64,000 nucleotides of DNA from Methanosarcina horonobensis HB-1 = JCM 15518 (GCF_000970285.1 NZ_CP009516.1:3203036-3267035), one strand, 5' to 3'; shown: positions 30,912-40,882, numbered from the stretch's first letter. Program-made: numbers and translations. Notes: generated by a model from the sequence alone, not told the origin.

Positions 30912-31481
30912 ATGAATTTGACAGAAATCTGTGAAGAGTTTTGTTTATATTCAAGAAGTCTTAAAACCATGCTTAGGAATACGGCAGGAGTTTTTCTTTT
31001 AACAAGATGGAAGCAAGTAGAGAAAGAAAATGTTGGAACTGTTGACGAGACCACACTTCCGGAAGTCCTTAGAATTCAGGCCGAAGGGTTTGAAAATCAA
31101 AGGCAGGGAGATCTTATAAAACATTCAAAGAAGTTCAGAGAAATCTTTTATACAATTAAGAGCCGGGATAGTGTAATAGGCTACTGCACTTACTACCTGA
31201 AACCATCTTTTTCGCTTAGGGGATTTGAGAAAGAATCCGTAATTTATTCAGTTGCAATAGATAGAAAATTCAGAAACAAAGGATTTGGCAGAAAGCTCAT
31301 GGAGGAAAGTATTCTAGAGATGAAGCATAACGGAGTTCAATCCATTTTTTTGTATGTAAATGTAAACAATACTCCTGCTATGAAATTATACAAAAAAACG
31401 GGCTTTCTGATAATCAAAGAAGTGAAAAACATATGCGGACAAAAAGAGAGATGCTACAAAATGAAACTGAAACTTTATTGA
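30912..31481 (+). CDS. GNAT-family N-acetyltransferase (RimI-like)
   Basis: 189 residues. A 50-residue N-terminal part is followed by the GNAT core: SVIYSVAIDRKFRNKGFGRK contains the V-x-x-x-(R/K)xxGxG acetyl-CoA signature, then LYVNVNNTPAMKLYKKTGF. The protein after it at 31698 is a close paralogue, so this is a recent tandem duplication. Substrate unknown. Confidence 0.8.
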   Translation: MNLTEICEEFCLYSRSLKTMLRNTAGVFLLTRWKQVEKENVGTVDETTLPEVLRIQAEGFENQRQGDLIKHSKKFREIFYTIKSRDSVIGYCTYYLKPSFSLRGFEKESVIYSVAIDRKFRNKGFGRKLMEESILEMKHNGVQSIFLYVNVNNTPAMKLYKKTGFLIIKEVKNICGQKERCYKMKLKLY

Positions 31482-31697
31482 TTTAATTTCCTGAAACTGG
31501 CGCTGAGCAGGATTTTTCTTATCCAATAATTAACGCGACCTCTTAAACAAAACATATTTACAACAGCTTTTTTATATAATAGTAACTTTCAGGCTATTAT
31601 GCAAAATGCTTCTCTATAGCCGCTTTTGTGGTAGTTCTTGACTACAAGGAGTGCATTTAAACAAGATGCGGTTTGAAGTCCAGTATGCCTTTAATTC

Positions 31698-32369
31698 ATG
31701 ATTCTGTGCCTCGGACAAAGGAAACAGTATCTTTTAATGGTAGTAGCAACAAAATTTATAGAGAATTATAATAACGACTTTCCACTTAAAGGTGATTTTA
31801 TAGGTTCAACACAAGTTTACTCGAGGTTAGTTTCATACTTTGAGAGTTTTATGAAATTGCTGCGAGATACTATCGGTGGTTTCATCCTTAATGAATGGAA
31901 ACATATTGACAAGGAAAATATTGTACCTGTAGATGAAACTATGCTTTCTGAGATTCTTAGAATTCAGGCAGAGGGATTTGATAGTAAGAATCAGAAAAAA
32001 CTTCTGAAGTACTCTAAGAAACTAAGAAAAATCTTCTACGTAATTAAAAAACAGGATAGGATTGCAGGTTACTGTATATACTACCTGAAACCGGAACTTT
32101 CGTTCAAAGGGCTGAAAAAGAAATCCGTAATTTACTCAATTGCAATTGACAAAGAATTCAGAGGAATGGGTTACGGAAGGAAGCTTCTTGAAGAAAGTAT
32201 AAAGGAGATGAAGCTTAATGGCGTATCCTCTACTCTCCTGTACGTAAATGTAAACAATACTCTTGCCATAAGACTGTATAAAAAAATGGGTTTTAAAATA
32301 ATCAAAAAAATAGAAGGCATATGTGGCCAGAAAGAAGAGTGCTATATAATGGAGTTAAAACTTACCTGA
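31698..32369 (+). CDS. GNAT-family N-acetyltransferase, paralogue of 30912 gene
   Basis: 223 residues from 31698, or about 210 from ATG 31737 (MVVATKFIE), which is nearer the length of its paralogue. Matches the neighbour from DTIGGFILNEWKHIDKEN on, including YSIAIDKEFRGMGYGRKLLE and LYVNVNNTLAIRLYKKMGF and the ending GQKEECYIMELKL. Substrate unknown. The start is uncertain. Confidence 0.75.
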   Translation: MILCLGQRKQYLLMVVATKFIENYNNDFPLKGDFIGSTQVYSRLVSYFESFMKLLRDTIGGFILNEWKHIDKENIVPVDETMLSEILRIQAEGFDSKNQKKLLKYSKKLRKIFYVIKKQDRIAGYCIYYLKPELSFKGLKKKSVIYSIAIDKEFRGMGYGRKLLEESIKEMKLNGVSSTLLYVNVNNTLAIRLYKKMGFKIIKKIEGICGQKEECYIMELKLT

Positions 32370-32576
32370 TTGATCCCCTGTTATTTAAAAATAACTTTTT
32401 TTGAAAGTAGTCCTCATTTAAGTAAAAATAATTGTAAAGTAAAATTAATTATAAGGTCTTGCCCTTTTCTTACAGTTTATCATCTTCTTATCTTTCACTT
32501 ACAATCTATCGTGTTATCTTGGAATTCAGAAATCTTAAAGGATATATTTAAATAAAACTCGAGTTCACAGTTTCTT

Positions 32577-33821
32577 GTGTACCTGATTAACGTCTTTATG
32601 TTTGTCGGTGGCCTGATACTGCTTGTAAAGGGAGCAGACCTTTTTGTAATGTCTTCTTCCCTGATTGCGAAAAGGTTTGGAGTCTCAGAGTTTATAATCG
32701 GGTTAACTCTGGTATCGATAGGGACATCCGTGCCTGAGCTTGCCTCCTCCCTTACCGCATCCTTCGAACAGGCAAGCGGAATAGTCATAGGTAACATACT
32801 CGGATCAAACATAGCAAACATAGGACTTATCGTGAGTACTGCTGCCCTTCTGTCCAATGTGAGGACTGATGAATTAATGCTTAGAAGAGATGGCTATATA
32901 ATGCTATTCTCCGCCTTTCTTTTTTTTCTGTTTGTTCTGGACTTCAGAATCTCAAGGATTGAAGCCTTTACTTTTCTTCTGCTATACTTTGTTTATCTTC
33001 TTTTCCTGCTCGATAAGGTGAAGAAACACGAAGAAGACATATACTTTAAAGATTTTATGAATTACTTTTTCAAGTTTGAGTATATCTTCGATTTGAAAGC
33101 AATTATTGAAACAGGTGTCAAAGGGCGAATAAAAGAAAAAAGATTAAAGAAAACTGGAAAAAAAAGCTATGAAGAAAGAGAAAACGGAACTTCGGAAGAA
33201 AACCGGGAAGAAAGTAAAACTGGCCTTAAAACTAAAACCGAAAACGAAATTGAGACTGAGAACGAGATAGGAAATGAAATTGAGATCAAAAGCGAGATAG
33301 AGGTAGGAAATGAAATTGAGATCGAAAACGAGATAGAGATCGAAAATGAAGCTGAAAGTCTCTCTGAAAGCAGCCTCTTGATGGAGTTTATCAAACTGGT
33401 TGCAAGCGGAATTGCCATAGTTGTTGGAGCCAGGTACTTTGTAGAACAGTCAATATTTTTTGCCCTTCTTCTGGAAGTTCCGGAAACTCTAATCGGTATA
33501 AGTCTTGTTGCAGTTGGGACTTCCCTTCCCGAACTAATGGTTACTGTTTCTGCAGCCCGCAGCGGCTATGCCAGCATAGCTCTTGGGAATGTTATAGGGT
33601 CAAACATTACGAATATCCTTTTGATTCTTGGCTGCTCCGGGCTTGTCCATCCCCTAACAGTGACTGAAATCAGCATCAATTACATAACCCCTTTCATGCT
33701 CTTCTTTAGTCTCCTGCTCCTTCTCTTTATCCGGACAGGCTGGCGGATCAAAAGGTTTGAAGGGCTTATTCTTTTCCTTCTCTACTCCGGGTTCATGATT
33801 TTTATCCTCAGCCTCGGATAA
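32577..33821 (+). CDS. sodium/calcium exchanger family protein (CaCA, YrbG-like)
   Basis: 414 residues with GTG start. Two alpha-repeats carry the ion-binding motifs: LVSIGTSVPELASSLTA with GNILGSNIANIGLI, and LVAVGTSLPELMVTVSA with GNVIGSNITNILLI. About ten membrane helices. The cytoplasmic loop between the halves is enlarged by a repetitive Glu/Ile/Asn stretch. It should exchange Na or protons for Ca or a similar cation. Confidence 0.88.
   Translation: MYLINVFMFVGGLILLVKGADLFVMSSSLIAKRFGVSEFIIGLTLVSIGTSVPELASSLTASFEQASGIVIGNILGSNIANIGLIVSTAALLSNVRTDELMLRRDGYIMLFSAFLFFLFVLDFRISRIEAFTFLLLYFVYLLFLLDKVKKHEEDIYFKDFMNYFFKFEYIFDLKAIIETGVKGRIKEKRLKKTGKKSYEERENGTSEENREESKTGLKTKTENEIETENEIGNEIEIKSEIEVGNEIEIENEIEIENEAESLSESSLLMEFIKLVASGIAIVVGARYFVEQSIFFALLLEVPETLIGISLVAVGTSLPELMVTVSAARSGYASIALGNVIGSNITNILLILGCSGLVHPLTVTEISINYITPFMLFFSLLLLLFIRTGWRIKRFEGLILFLLYSGFMIFILSLG
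33235..33355 (+). repeat. coding minisatellite for E-I-E-N repeats
   Basis: Degenerate 12- to 30-base units such as GAAATTGAGATCGAAAACGA produce a run of alternating Glu with Ile, Asn or Val. It lies wholly within the loop between the two halves of the exchanger and keeps the frame. Confidence 0.7.
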
Positions 33822-33926
33822 GAAACTGACCTGAAAAACTCTGTAATAGTATCAACCGATTGATAAGACCCAATTGATAAAAGCCACCAGGAAAAAGTAT
33901 CCAAAAAAAATTAATTTTCCCTATCA

Positions 33927-34330
33927 TTAGGGACTTTTGAATTCGTAGCCTTTATCTTTAAGGACCCTTACTGAAAGTTCCAGATCTCTTTCCTTTACCA
34001 GGATATAATCGGTATCATATGTCGAGACCGCGAATATGCTTACCTTGTTCTCTGCCAGTACCCTGCTGATTCCTGCAAGGATACCTGTAAGCCCGAAGTC
34101 AAGAAGGCCCTCCACTTTCAGGCAGCTCCAATCCCTTTCAGCCCGGATATTGGCAGGAACATTTGCAGGAATATTACTTTCCTGGCAGACAATCGAAAGT
34201 TCTTCATAGGTTCGCGTAATCGAGAAAAAGCTACTCTCATATACCCATGCAGGCACTTCAAAGTCTTTTTCCAGCCTTAAAATGCTGAACCTGCCTTCAA
34301 AGATGTTTAAAGTGAGCTTTTTTGTTTCAT
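33927..34330 (-). CDS. ACT-domain protein with disturbed 5' end
   Basis: The readable frame gives 109 residues from a GTG at 34256, with two ACT-like halves (SSFFSITRTYEELSIVCQES, then GLTGILAGISRVLAENKVSIF). The same frame continues upstream as KLTLNIFEGRFSILRLEKDF, as expected for the N-terminus of this CASTOR/ACT family, but has no start codon. An ATG behind GGAG at 34330 is in another frame; one extra A in the run of six (34318-34323) would join them. So there is a one-base deletion, slippage or sequence error. Amino-acid sensing is the family role. Confidence 0.65.
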
Positions 34331-34497
34331 ACAGAGCTCCTTTTTTGTATCAGGTTTTTGCCTCAAATTCCGTGCTTTTCTGAGTTTCTGTTTAATTTAG
34401 TACTTCTTGGCTTTACGGATCATTTTTTAGATCAGGAAACGACAGCGCCAACTTTTAAGACCAACCTCAAACAAATACTTAATTAAAACCATTTCAT

Positions 34498-34558
34498 TAT
34501 CTCTTAATCTTTATCTCTTAATCTTTATCTTTTAATCTTTATCTTTTAATCTTTATTT
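34498..34558. repeat. short tandem repeat before the AGCS gene
   Basis: Four to five units of about 14 bases (ATCTCTTAATCTTT, later ATCTTTTAATCTTT) directly precede the gene. Pyrimidine-rich, no spacers. Could influence promoter activity through length variation. Confidence 0.6.
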
Positions 34559-34576
34559 TAACCGGGAGTGAGTTTA

Positions 34577-35986
34577 ATGGAACTGCTGGGTATGAACTTA
34601 CTTGACACCCTTACGAGAATAGATGAGCTAATCTGGGGACTTCCTCTTCTGGTTTTGCTTGTGGGGACAGGAATTTTCCTGACCTGGCGCCTGGGCCTGA
34701 TCCAGATTTTCAGGCTGCCTCTTGCTCTCAGGTACGTTCTTAACTCGCGGAAAGCCGAAATTGGAGTACAGGGAGACGTCTCAAGCTTTGCCGCACTCAG
34801 CACTGCACTTTCTGCAACAATAGGGACAGGAAACATAGTAGGAGTTGCAACCGCAATAAAAACAGGAGGACCCGGGGCGCTGTTCTGGATGTTTCTTGCG
34901 GCTTTTTTCGGGATGTCGACCATGTATTCCGAAGCCCTCCTGGCAGTCAAATACAGAACAGTTGACGCAAACGGGCAGATGTCTGGGGGTCCCATGTATT
35001 ACATCAAAAACGGGCTGGGACACAAAAGGTACAGCAAGGTTCTTGCCTCCCTCTTTGCCATCTTCGGAGTAAATGTGGCACTCTTCGGGATAGGGACCTT
35101 TCCCCAGGTAAACGCTATCGTGGACTCGGCAAGGATTGCTTTTGACATCCCTGAAATCCTGACCGCAGCCGTGTTGAGTCTGCTTGTGGCTTTTGTGACA
35201 CTCGGCGGGATCAGGAGGATTGCGGCTGTTGCTCAGTTTATGGTACCTTTTATGGCGATGGCTTATGTGCTGGGTTGCTTTGTGATTATCGGGCTGAACC
35301 TCGATAAGCTCCCGGAAACGTTTGCTCTGATCCTCAGTTCCGCCTTTTCCGAAACAGCAGCAAAGGGAGGGTTCCTTGGAGCAGGCGTTATGCTTGCAGT
35401 CAGGATGGGAATTGCAAGAGGAATATTTTCAAATGAGTCCGGTCTCGGGAGTGCGCCCATTGCAGCTGCAGCCGCAAAGGTTAGAGAACCGGCAAGACAG
35501 GGCCTTATTTCCATGACAGGGACTTTCTTCGACACCATTGTTGTCTGCCTGATGACAGGAACCGTACTCATTATGACAGATTCCTGGACTGAGGATCTCG
35601 CAGGGGCATACATGACGAGCTACGCCTTCTCAACAGCACTTGCGGAAGCCGGGAGCTATATCGTAACAGTCGGGCTCATATTTTTTGCCTTTACAACAAT
35701 TCTCGGATGGAATTATTATGGTGAACGCTGTACTGAATTCCTCTTCGGGGTAAAAGGGATCCTTCCCTACAAAATAATCTATATTCTTATCGTCGCCTCA
35801 GGCGCCTTTCTGACTCTTGATGTTATCTGGGTTCTTGCAGATATTGTAAATGGACTGATGGCAATTCCAAACCTTATAGCCCTTCTTGCGCTTAGGAAAG
35901 TTATTGCAGCAGAGACCACACAATACTTCGAAAAACTTGAGTCGAGGGATTCTGAGCCAAAAAAACTGAATTCTTGTGAATCTTGA
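34577..35986 (+). CDS. agcS: AGCS-family sodium:alanine/amino-acid symporter
   Basis: 469 residues from ATG 34577; a GTG at 34568 is closer to GGGAG. Around eleven membrane helices. AGCS landmarks: VSSFAALSTALSATIGTGNI, GGPGALFWMFLAAFFGM, MSGGPMYYI and NESGLGSAPIAAAAA. Such carriers import alanine or glycine with sodium. Isolated gene with its own AT-rich promoter. Confidence 0.9.
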   Translation: MELLGMNLLDTLTRIDELIWGLPLLVLLVGTGIFLTWRLGLIQIFRLPLALRYVLNSRKAEIGVQGDVSSFAALSTALSATIGTGNIVGVATAIKTGGPGALFWMFLAAFFGMSTMYSEALLAVKYRTVDANGQMSGGPMYYIKNGLGHKRYSKVLASLFAIFGVNVALFGIGTFPQVNAIVDSARIAFDIPEILTAAVLSLLVAFVTLGGIRRIAAVAQFMVPFMAMAYVLGCFVIIGLNLDKLPETFALILSSAFSETAAKGGFLGAGVMLAVRMGIARGIFSNESGLGSAPIAAAAAKVREPARQGLISMTGTFFDTIVVCLMTGTVLIMTDSWTEDLAGAYMTSYAFSTALAEAGSYIVTVGLIFFAFTTILGWNYYGERCTEFLFGVKGILPYKIIYILIVASGAFLTLDVIWVLADIVNGLMAIPNLIALLALRKVIAAETTQYFEKLESRDSEPKKLNSCES

Positions 35987-36111
35987 AAAACAAAAAATAT
36001 TGAAGGAAAAAAATACAACCTGATAGGGGTTGCAAACAAAGTGTAACGGTTATAAGCTAGTCCTGAAGATTGTTAATTATAATTCACCAAATCAGACAGG
36101 GATTGTTAATC

Positions 36112-37407
36112 ATGAAGTTCACCTTACCAGAAAAAGACCCGGGAGCTGTAAAGGCAAGAGTAAAAATATCACGCTTTAGAGTTGTACTGCTTTTGATAGC
36201 TGCCCTGATTTGCCTCCTGACAGCTCCGGCATCTGCAGTTGTCATTTCGGGAGACACACATCTTCAAGTTGAGGTCTCGGAAATAACCCCTAACCCTGCA
36301 AGACCCGGAGAAGACCTGCTTATAAAAATCAATATAGAAAATACCGGTGACGAGCCGGCAGAGAACGTGATAATAGGAATTGAAGAACTTGACCCTTTTA
36401 TCTTTAAGTACAGCGCATCAGGCGTGTACGGCTCAGGAACAAATACGGAACGCACTTTTCGAATTGAACAGATAAGACAACGTTCGAAGGTCGAACTGGA
36501 CTTTCATTTCAGAGTAAGCTCAGAAGCAAAATCGGGAGTTTACCAGCTTGAGTTTACTATCAAAGACGATGGCGGAACAAGCTTTTCAAGAAGGATTCCT
36601 ATACGTGTGGAGGGAAACCCTGATCTTGTGCTTGTAGGCACTGAAATCTTTCCTGCAAATGAGGATAATTCTTCTTCAGGAGCTCTCATCCCTGGAGAGG
36701 AATTCTACCTCAGGACCACAGTTAAGAACGCAGGAAACGGGAATGCAAAAAATGTCCGTGTGATTCTTGATCTGAACAGCTCTTCACCCATGATTCCCCT
36801 TCAGGATAACGTCTTTTTCCTTGAGAACCTGAGTGCTGGAAGCTCTGAAAACCTGTCGTTCAAGCTCCTTTTAGGGAGCAATGCAGGTGTGCAGCCTTAC
36901 ATAATTCCTCTCCGGATAACCGCCTCAAACGAAGCTGAAACCCTTCAGATCAATAAATCCCAGGAAATCGGAGTAAATGTGCTGAACAGGGCAAAAATCA
37001 ATATTGCAAGCCTGAAGTTTGATCCTGAAATGCCTGAGAGAGGGCAGCGGGTTTCCATGATCCTGCGACTTGAAAACGTAGGAGAAGGAGAAGCCCGTTT
37101 TGTGAAAGCCAGACTAGAAGGGCTTGAAGGAAGTGGCAGCACAGACGCTTTTTTAGGACGGCTTGAAAAGGATGACGACGCCCCTGCGGTTTTTACCTTT
37201 ATTCCTCAAAAGGCAGGAGAACAGGAGGTTACCCTGCTTGTTGAGTATGAGGACGATTTTGGAGATCACCGGCTCAGTGAGGATCTGAAGTTCAATGTCA
37301 TCAGAACGCACGATAGTATTTTTCCGTTTGTACTGGTGGCAGTCCTTGTTCTTGCAGTTGCACTCCTTTATCTGAAAAAAAAGGTAAACTCTAAAGGTAA
37401 ACTCTAA
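36112..37407 (+). CDS. CARDB/COG1361 S-layer-type secreted protein
   Basis: 431 residues from ATG 36112. N-terminal signal/anchor (VVLLLIAALICLLTAPASAV), three or so CARDB-like beta domains (EITPNPARPGEDLLIKINIE, then ALIPGEEFYLRTTVKNAGNG) and a C-terminal membrane helix with basic end (FVLVAVLVLAVALLYLKKK). Followed by an FtsX-like permease and ATPase. In methanogens such triplets form predicted export or envelope-stress systems, with this protein as the extracytoplasmic part. Confidence 0.8.
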   Translation: MKFTLPEKDPGAVKARVKISRFRVVLLLIAALICLLTAPASAVVISGDTHLQVEVSEITPNPARPGEDLLIKINIENTGDEPAENVIIGIEELDPFIFKYSASGVYGSGTNTERTFRIEQIRQRSKVELDFHFRVSSEAKSGVYQLEFTIKDDGGTSFSRRIPIRVEGNPDLVLVGTEIFPANEDNSSSGALIPGEEFYLRTTVKNAGNGNAKNVRVILDLNSSSPMIPLQDNVFFLENLSAGSSENLSFKLLLGSNAGVQPYIIPLRITASNEAETLQINKSQEIGVNVLNRAKINIASLKFDPEMPERGQRVSMILRLENVGEGEARFVKARLEGLEGSGSTDAFLGRLEKDDDAPAVFTFIPQKAGEQEVTLLVEYEDDFGDHRLSEDLKFNVIRTHDSIFPFVLVAVLVLAVALLYLKKKVNSKGKL

Positions 37408-37457
37408 CTGAGAAACGAAAAGAAAAAGTTTCAATAAACCAGTAAGGACGCCCTATT

Positions 37458-38663
37458 ATGCTTGAAAAGGCTAAAGTCTCCTTTTTTCTTGCCAGCCGTT
37501 CAATTATGCGGGGCAATAAAGGGATTACAATCTTTACCGTCTTCGTGCTGACCCTAATATTTGTTCAGCTCGTTCTTTTCTCAAGTATGCTGGCAGGAGT
37601 TACCCTCAAGTTTAATGAGCTTATGGTGGACTTCCAGACAGGAAACGTGGTAATAGAGCCAGAGGAAGAAGAACGTTACATAGAGGACACATCAGCCCTG
37701 CAGAAGAAGATAGAAAGCCTTCCTGAGGTCGTAGGGACTTCTGCTCGTCTTAAAACTACAGGTAACTTCCGTTATAAAGAAAAAGAAATAGGAGGTACTG
37801 TTTACGGGATTGACCCTACGGATGAAGCCTTTGTCACCGGCCTGGAGGGCGCCGTAATAAGCGGAGAATTCCTGAGCAGGCCTGATAGAGGAGAGATTAT
37901 TTTGGGCAGGGAGGTCTCAGGAGGTTTTGATGCCCTGATGGAATCAAGGTCTCTTGGAGGTGTTGAAGTAGGCGATACCGTTGAACTAACAGTCAGCGGC
38001 AAAACCCGGGAATTCAGGGTAAAAGGGATCTATACAACTCTTTTTTTCATGGCTGATGCCGGAGCCTACGTTAGCCGGGCTGATATGGAAGAGATGCTTG
38101 GCATAGAAAATAGGGATCTTGCCAGCGAAATAGCTATCAAAACTACTGCAGGCACGGACGAGTACGGGACACGTATATCCTTACTCTCCCTGGGGATAAG
38201 AGAAAATATTCGTACCTGGCATGAGTTTGCAGGCATTCTTCGCCTGATCGAAAACACCCTTGGGCTTGTAAGGAATATTATGAACGCAATAGGACTTTTG
38301 ATTGCATTTGTGATCATCTTCGTGGTTATTTACGTTAATATTGTGAATAAGAAGAGGCAGATCGGAGTCCAGAAAGCAATCGGGATAGAGCAGAATGTGA
38401 TCGTTGCCTCTTTTGTGCTTCAGGCAATGCTTTATGCCGGCACAGGGATCATACTTGGTTACTGCTTTGTTCGTTTCGGGCTTGTGCCTTATACTATCTC
38501 TAATCCCATTCAGGTACCTTTGGGAGCTATGAGCCTCAGGCTTGACGATGCTGAAGCCATAAATCGGGCAGTCCTTCTTTTTCTTGCCTCCATTATAGGA
38601 TCTGTAATTCCTGCCTATAAACTGGCTCAGAAGGACCTTCTTGACCTTATCTGGGGCAAATGA
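37458..38663 (+). CDS. ABC transporter permease, FtsX/MacB type
   Basis: 401 residues. N-terminal helix (ITIFTVFVLTLIFVQLVLF), an extracytoplasmic MacB-like domain (about 45-250) and three C-terminal helices (MNAIGLLIAFVIIFVVIYVN and on), with the cytoplasmic motif KKRQIGVQKAIGIEQ. Works with the ATPase starting 13 bases downstream. Probably mechanotransmits or exports lipoproteins or peptides. Confidence 0.88.
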   Translation: MLEKAKVSFFLASRSIMRGNKGITIFTVFVLTLIFVQLVLFSSMLAGVTLKFNELMVDFQTGNVVIEPEEEERYIEDTSALQKKIESLPEVVGTSARLKTTGNFRYKEKEIGGTVYGIDPTDEAFVTGLEGAVISGEFLSRPDRGEIILGREVSGGFDALMESRSLGGVEVGDTVELTVSGKTREFRVKGIYTTLFFMADAGAYVSRADMEEMLGIENRDLASEIAIKTTAGTDEYGTRISLLSLGIRENIRTWHEFAGILRLIENTLGLVRNIMNAIGLLIAFVIIFVVIYVNIVNKKRQIGVQKAIGIEQNVIVASFVLQAMLYAGTGIILGYCFVRFGLVPYTISNPIQVPLGAMSLRLDDAEAINRAVLLFLASIIGSVIPAYKLAQKDLLDLIWGK

Positions 38664-38676
38664 GGAAGGTGACGAA

Positions 38677-39447
38677 ATGGAAAATGAGATTAACAGGGAA
38701 AAGAGACCCGAGATGAAAAATGAGGTGAGAGACGGACATGAGGTTGAAATGAAAACAGCCTCTGAAAAGATCGGCGACATAATTATTGAAGGAACAGACA
38801 TAGTCCGCACCTTCAAAATGGGGGAAGTGCAGGTTAGAGCTCTCAGGGGCGTAAACGTAAGCATCCGTCGCGGAGAGTTTGTTGCTATTATGGGCCCAAG
38901 CGGCTCCGGAAAAACCACTCTTTTAAACCAGCTGGGCCTTCTCGATACCCCAAACTCCGGAAAAGTCATTATAGACGAGGCAGACACTTCCCGCATGTCT
39001 GATAAAGAAAAAGGCAAATTTCGCCTTCACAATCTGGGTTATGTTTTTCAGGACTATGCCCTGCTTCCTGAACTTGATGCTTCGGAAAACGTTTATATCT
39101 CCCTAATGATGCAGGGCAAAACAAAAGATGAGTATGAATCAGCAGCTGCGGAGATCCTTAAGGCAGTCGGGCTTGGCGACCGCCTGCACCAGTTGCCCTC
39201 AAAAATGAGCGGCGGCCAGCAGCAGCGTGTTTCAATTGCCCGTGCCCTTGCCCATAACCCGAGAGTTCTTTTTGCAGACGAGCCCTGCGCCAATCTGGAT
39301 TCTCAAACCTCAAAGGAGGTTCTTGACCTTTTTAAGAAATTTAACGAAGAAAAGGGCCAGACGATTGTAATGGTTACACATGAGGAATGGCATGCGGCAT
39401 ACGCCGACAGGGTGATAAGGTTAAAGGACGGGGTCGTTGTAGGGTAA
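38677..39447 (+). CDS. ABC transporter ATPase, LolD/MacB type
   Basis: 256 residues from ATG 38677 after GAGGAAGGTG. A charged 35-residue N-terminal extension precedes the domain. Walker A GPSGSGKTTL, Q-loop YVFQDYALLPEL, signature MSGGQQQRVSIARAL, Walker B RVLFADEP and H-loop VMVTHEEW are all intact. Forms the energy unit for the preceding permease. Confidence 0.92.
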   Translation: MENEINREKRPEMKNEVRDGHEVEMKTASEKIGDIIIEGTDIVRTFKMGEVQVRALRGVNVSIRRGEFVAIMGPSGSGKTTLLNQLGLLDTPNSGKVIIDEADTSRMSDKEKGKFRLHNLGYVFQDYALLPELDASENVYISLMMQGKTKDEYESAAAEILKAVGLGDRLHQLPSKMSGGQQQRVSIARALAHNPRVLFADEPCANLDSQTSKEVLDLFKKFNEEKGQTIVMVTHEEWHAAYADRVIRLKDGVVVG

Positions 39448-40015
39448 TATTGAAGGGTTGAAGGGCTAATTTCCAGGTAAAAAGAAAACACTGGCAGAGG
39501 CAAATTCCTACCTTAATTCTACCCGTAAAACCTTATCCCTATACCAACCCATTCCTGTCTCACTCGATGAAGGAGAGTGGCTTTCTTTTTCAGTTTTTTT
39601 CTTTTCACCCTATTTTATAGGCCGGATATCGTATGTTTGGCGAGTGCATACTGTAAAGGGCAGACTATAATAGATAGATTTCACAGAGTTTTGCAGGCGC
39701 AAGGGAGTTATTCTCAGTCCTTACTGCATAAAAATCAGATCTAATTTTCTGATCACGCGATAAAAGTTACAAAAGTTACAGAATGAAAAATATGCTTCTT
39801 ATACAATTATATAGTTTTTCTATTATACATGATATGGCAGGAGATTAAAGGGGAACTTGTCGGGTCATTATCCTGCTTATTTACCTTTGTACTAGTTGGA
39901 TAGTTGTTACTATATTACTGAAGATCTGCCAGAATTATAATTAAAATATTGGAAAAGTTTTTTAGTAACATCTGCAATATAATTAGTAAAAATTACAAAT
40001 GTGGTTTGAGATTAT
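39448..40015. other. intergenic region
   Basis: No gene seen. AT-rich sequence with possible TATA boxes (ACAATTATATAG near 39803-39814). Probably carries the promoter for the operon beginning at 40016. Confidence 0.5.
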
Positions 40016-40882
40016 ATGCTCGTAGTGCCTCTTCTGGAGAAGTATAAAAAGTACCTCAAGTTGTCCTATCGTACCCTCGAGTTCCTGCAAACAGCCGGAA
40101 AATTTACATTTTTATTTTTATTAATGATCTTATTTAACCTGTATGAACTTGCTTATTATGTCCCCGGCATGGATAAACTGAGCAAATCCCAGGAATATCT
40201 GAACACTTACTGGTTTAATCTCTGTTTAATGGCCGCAGGGGCACTTGTGCTTACCCTTCTTATTGGTTTAATTCACAGGTTATTTGATAGGAGAAGTAAG
40301 TTTAATCTGATAAATCTGCTTGAAACCAGTTTTCCGGAATTCAGGACGCGACTGAGTACGGCATATGATAACAGCCAGAACGTCAACATCGTTACAAAGA
40401 ACCTGCTGGAGGATGTGCACAGGCAACTAACTGCCATCAAAATAAGGAAAGTAGTCCCGAAAAACCAGATTTTTAAGTCATTCTTGGTACTTCTCCTAAT
40501 TTCTGCAGCGGTCACCTTCTGCATACATGAGGGCTTCAGCTTTAATGTATTTCCTGGAAAGATAATCGATAATATCCGGGACAGTGCTCATAATCTGAAT
40601 GCCAGAGCGACTTATGAAGAAAATGAAGAGGTTGTCCCGGACCCCAGGTACAGGATAGAAGCCCTCATCGTAAAGAACGGAGAACAGGTTGAAATGAAAA
40701 TCAATCCTACCCTCGGACTCGGATTCACAAGCCAGATAGACGCAGACACGGAACAAAAATTCAATGAGAACTCAGACAGTTCTAATGAAGAATTCAAGTA
40801 CAGTCAGACTTACTCTGAAAACCTGCCAGAAGAGTATGAACCTCTGATCAAACAGTACTTTGAGGAGCTTTCGTCCAAGTAA
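40016..40882 (+). CDS. membrane protein of the MoxR operon, 288 aa
   Basis: Family not recognised. Two N-terminal membrane helices (FLFLLMILFNLYELAYYV, LCLMAAGALVLTLLIGLI), a cytoplasmic region of about 70 residues, a third helix (SFLVLLLISAAVTFCI) and an acidic extracytoplasmic C-terminus. It precedes moxR by 75 bases and is likely part of the same complex as the vWA proteins. Confidence 0.6.
   Translation: MLVVPLLEKYKKYLKLSYRTLEFLQTAGKFTFLFLLMILFNLYELAYYVPGMDKLSKSQEYLNTYWFNLCLMAAGALVLTLLIGLIHRLFDRRSKFNLINLLETSFPEFRTRLSTAYDNSQNVNIVTKNLLEDVHRQLTAIKIRKVVPKNQIFKSFLVLLLISAAVTFCIHEGFSFNVFPGKIIDNIRDSAHNLNARATYEENEEVVPDPRYRIEALIVKNGEQVEMKINPTLGLGFTSQIDADTEQKFNENSDSSNEEFKYSQTYSENLPEEYEPLIKQYFEELSSK

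Noticed and set aside
34498-34558. CRISPR-like short repeats
   Set aside because: Units of about 14 bases follow each other without spacers; this is a simple tandem repeat. No cas genes or repeat-spacer arrays were found anywhere in the window.
38181-39017. 278-codon minus-strand frame across the ABC permease/ATPase boundary
   Set aside because: It is the mirror of two well-conserved plus-strand genes, and its translation is low-complexity without family features.
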